Source: Flaccisagitta enflata (taxonomy: Eukaryota > Chaetognatha > Sagittoidea > Aphragmophora). Taken from it: a stretch of DNA of 64,000 nucleotides. Where the stretch lies: the NCBI GenBank assembly GCA_965153355.1, contig OZ231126.1, positions 47,802,001 through 47,866,000 on the forward strand, read 5' to 3'. The notes under the pieces are model-generated. The model was not told where the DNA came from. It was given only the letters and a program-made list of their open reading frames with translations, and ran no database searches. Position numbers and translations under genes: made by a program. Shown here one piece after another: positions 62,474 to 64,000 of this stretch (the stretch's first letter is position 1; each line of letters begins with the position of its first letter).

Positions 62474-64000
62474 CTGCAAAAGATTATAAATATATAAGAA
62501 TCAAATACAGCAACATCCCGCTAAAAGCCAACAAGAAGTTACGAAAATCCGCCTAGGACAAATTTAAAATGGTTTTCTTTCACACGCCCATTGCTCACTA
62601 TTGATTGTGAAACAAAACCCGACTTTGTCCAGTTACATTAGGCTAACGTACTACGTAAACCTTTTCCCACTTTGTTCATATACCGGCAACGACTTCGCAA
62701 AAGTGCTGTTATTTGTGGTTTATAGAAAAATTAAGATCAGACGAAGAAGAAATCAGATAGCTTAAAAAATGATAGAGAAGAGGAAATGAAAATTGATTTA
62801 ACAATAAATGACAGATTTAAAATGATAGACGAAAATTAACAGATTTAAAATGACAGATGAAAATTGGCAGATTTAAAGGACAAATTTAAAAGATCAGAAT
62901 GAAATACATGTAAAGTTGTAAACATAAAGAAGAAAGAAATTAGTCCTAACCAGAGCGGGCTGTGGACCGTCTTAAAAGATTAAGACTGGGTTAAAGCTTC
63001 CATCCCCAATTATTCTCTGGTAAAATTAAAAGAGCACCTCTTGTATCATAAAACTTGCATATAGATTGAAATACAACAATCTAAATGAGAGTAAAATGAA
63101 AGCAGGCGCCCTTATCTTTAATAACAAAGTATAATACGAAAAGGAAAAGGAAAAGTGAACATAAAAAGTGGTCATGAAAGATGAAAGGAGAGATATACAG
63201 AAAGACCAAGACAAAGCATGAGCATGGAAAGAAACCATGAAGGTAGAAAGGTCAAAGTGAAATGAAACATCATGAGGGAAGGTTGAAAAAGAGAGCTCCA
63301 AAACTGAAGCCCATAGAAACAAAAAGAGTGGTCATGAAGAGGAAAATGAGTGTCAAAAGGAATTAGAGGAATGAGGGTTGGGAATTGACCAATGGGGAAG
63401 AGGTGGTTAAGAAAAGATTAGGATACAATCTGGGTAAGAAAAAGGCGAAGAAAAAGGGGAAATAGTTAGTAATTTTAAATCATCTAGTTTACCGCATATC
63501 TTTACAAAGATGCTAACATTAGTATATTATAATATACTATAATTTAATATAATCCAATATATTAACTTAGGTTAGCATAAAATGACACATTTTAACCGTT
63601 ATTTAAAAAAAAAAAAAAAAATTCATTTTTTGTTTTATGACAAATGTAAACTCTAAAGGAGAATGACAAAGACCCCTAAATTCCCAACAATGATAAGAAG
63701 CAAGAAGCAAAAACTCAACTAGTTTACAAATTAATTAACTATCGAGTAAACTAATTAACTGACTAGTATAGGGAGGGGTGTTAACCTTTCAGAGCTGGGC
63801 TACATAATAACATCCAGATGAAAGCAATATAATAAATTCAAGCTACATAATAACATCTGAATTTATTATATTGAGCTAGCTAGTTAGTTATTGGCTAAGA
63901 GTGGTAAATCTATGTGTATTGTTTTCTGGTATGGGTTGGGAAAAGGAAGGGATCATTGAATTAGGAAGGGCACTATCTGGTGAAAGGTTATCTTGTGGGT
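62474..64000. other. KLHL intron or upstream sequence, no exon found
   Basis: AT- and purine-rich sequence with no BTB-like exon on the minus strand. The phrase GCTACATAATAACATC occurs twice (63,798 and 63,841) within about 45 bp, each near ATAATAAATT or its reverse, suggesting a small inverted or tandem repeat. A run of AATATACTATAATT motifs lies near 63,530. Confidence 0.4.

Overview
The window is nuclear DNA of an animal, most likely an invertebrate. It holds split genes with GT-AG introns and clear metazoan orthologues (BTB-Kelch, Pur-alpha, F-box/TRAF-zinc-finger, lipid-droplet hydrolase, proteasome ATPase, Arp2/3 subunit), separated by a dense mix of microsatellites, foldback (MITE-like) elements and an LTR retrotransposon. 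I cannot name the species. All gene models are my own splicing by eye. For every minus-strand model the exon phases close, and total coding lengths divide by three where the gene is complete.

Region 1 (1 to about 13,048, minus strand) is one very large Ty3/gypsy-type LTR retroelement that runs off the left edge. In transcription order it has: a candidate 5' LTR of about 631 bp (TG...CA, TATA box, AATAAA); a primer-binding site matching the 3' end of a leucine tRNA; a leader; ORF1 (88 aa); ORF2 (48 aa, one membrane span); ORF3 (500 aa, two N-terminal membrane spans); ORF4 (about 1,545 codons, with poly-Q, a canonical BIR zinc domain and a long acidic tract); gag with a CCHC knuckle; and pol (protease, RT, RNase H, integrase) reached through a textbook -1 slippery site. 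ORF1/ORF2 overlap as TAATG and ORF2/ORF3 as ATGA. ORF3/ORF4 overlap in the -1 frame, and ORF4/gag overlap in the +1 frame at a run of seven A. Four ORFs ahead of gag, one carrying an apoptosis-inhibitor (BIR) fold, are not part of normal Ty3/gypsy organisation. This is the main candidate for an undescribed system.

Region 2 (about 13,050-20,570, plus strand) has the 3' part of a host gene for a single-pass membrane protein with two PPxY motifs. Three exons are in consistent phase, with a repeat-filled 4.1 kb intron.

Region 3 (20,570-31,390) has no confident gene. It holds a dispersed repeat family with a palindromic head, a degenerate satellite interrupted by a hAT-like element with an intact 8-bp target duplication, and two minisatellite-bearing inverted-repeat elements nested in a larger inverted repeat.

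Region 4 (31,397-62,473) is a run of eight minus-strand genes. In transcription order they are KLHL2/3-like (5' part missing), PURA, an FBXO30-like gene, LDAH, EIF1, ARPC5, RPL27A and PSMC5. The last six are separated by only about 0.4-0.7 kb. They serve translation (EIF1, RPL27A), proteolysis and ubiquitin transfer (PSMC5, KLHL, FBXO30), actin nucleation (ARPC5), lipid droplets (LDAH) and nucleic-acid binding (PURA). Their introns carry several palindromic elements, including a 2.1 kb near-perfect inverted repeat in PURA. From 62,474 to 64,000 I see no exon.
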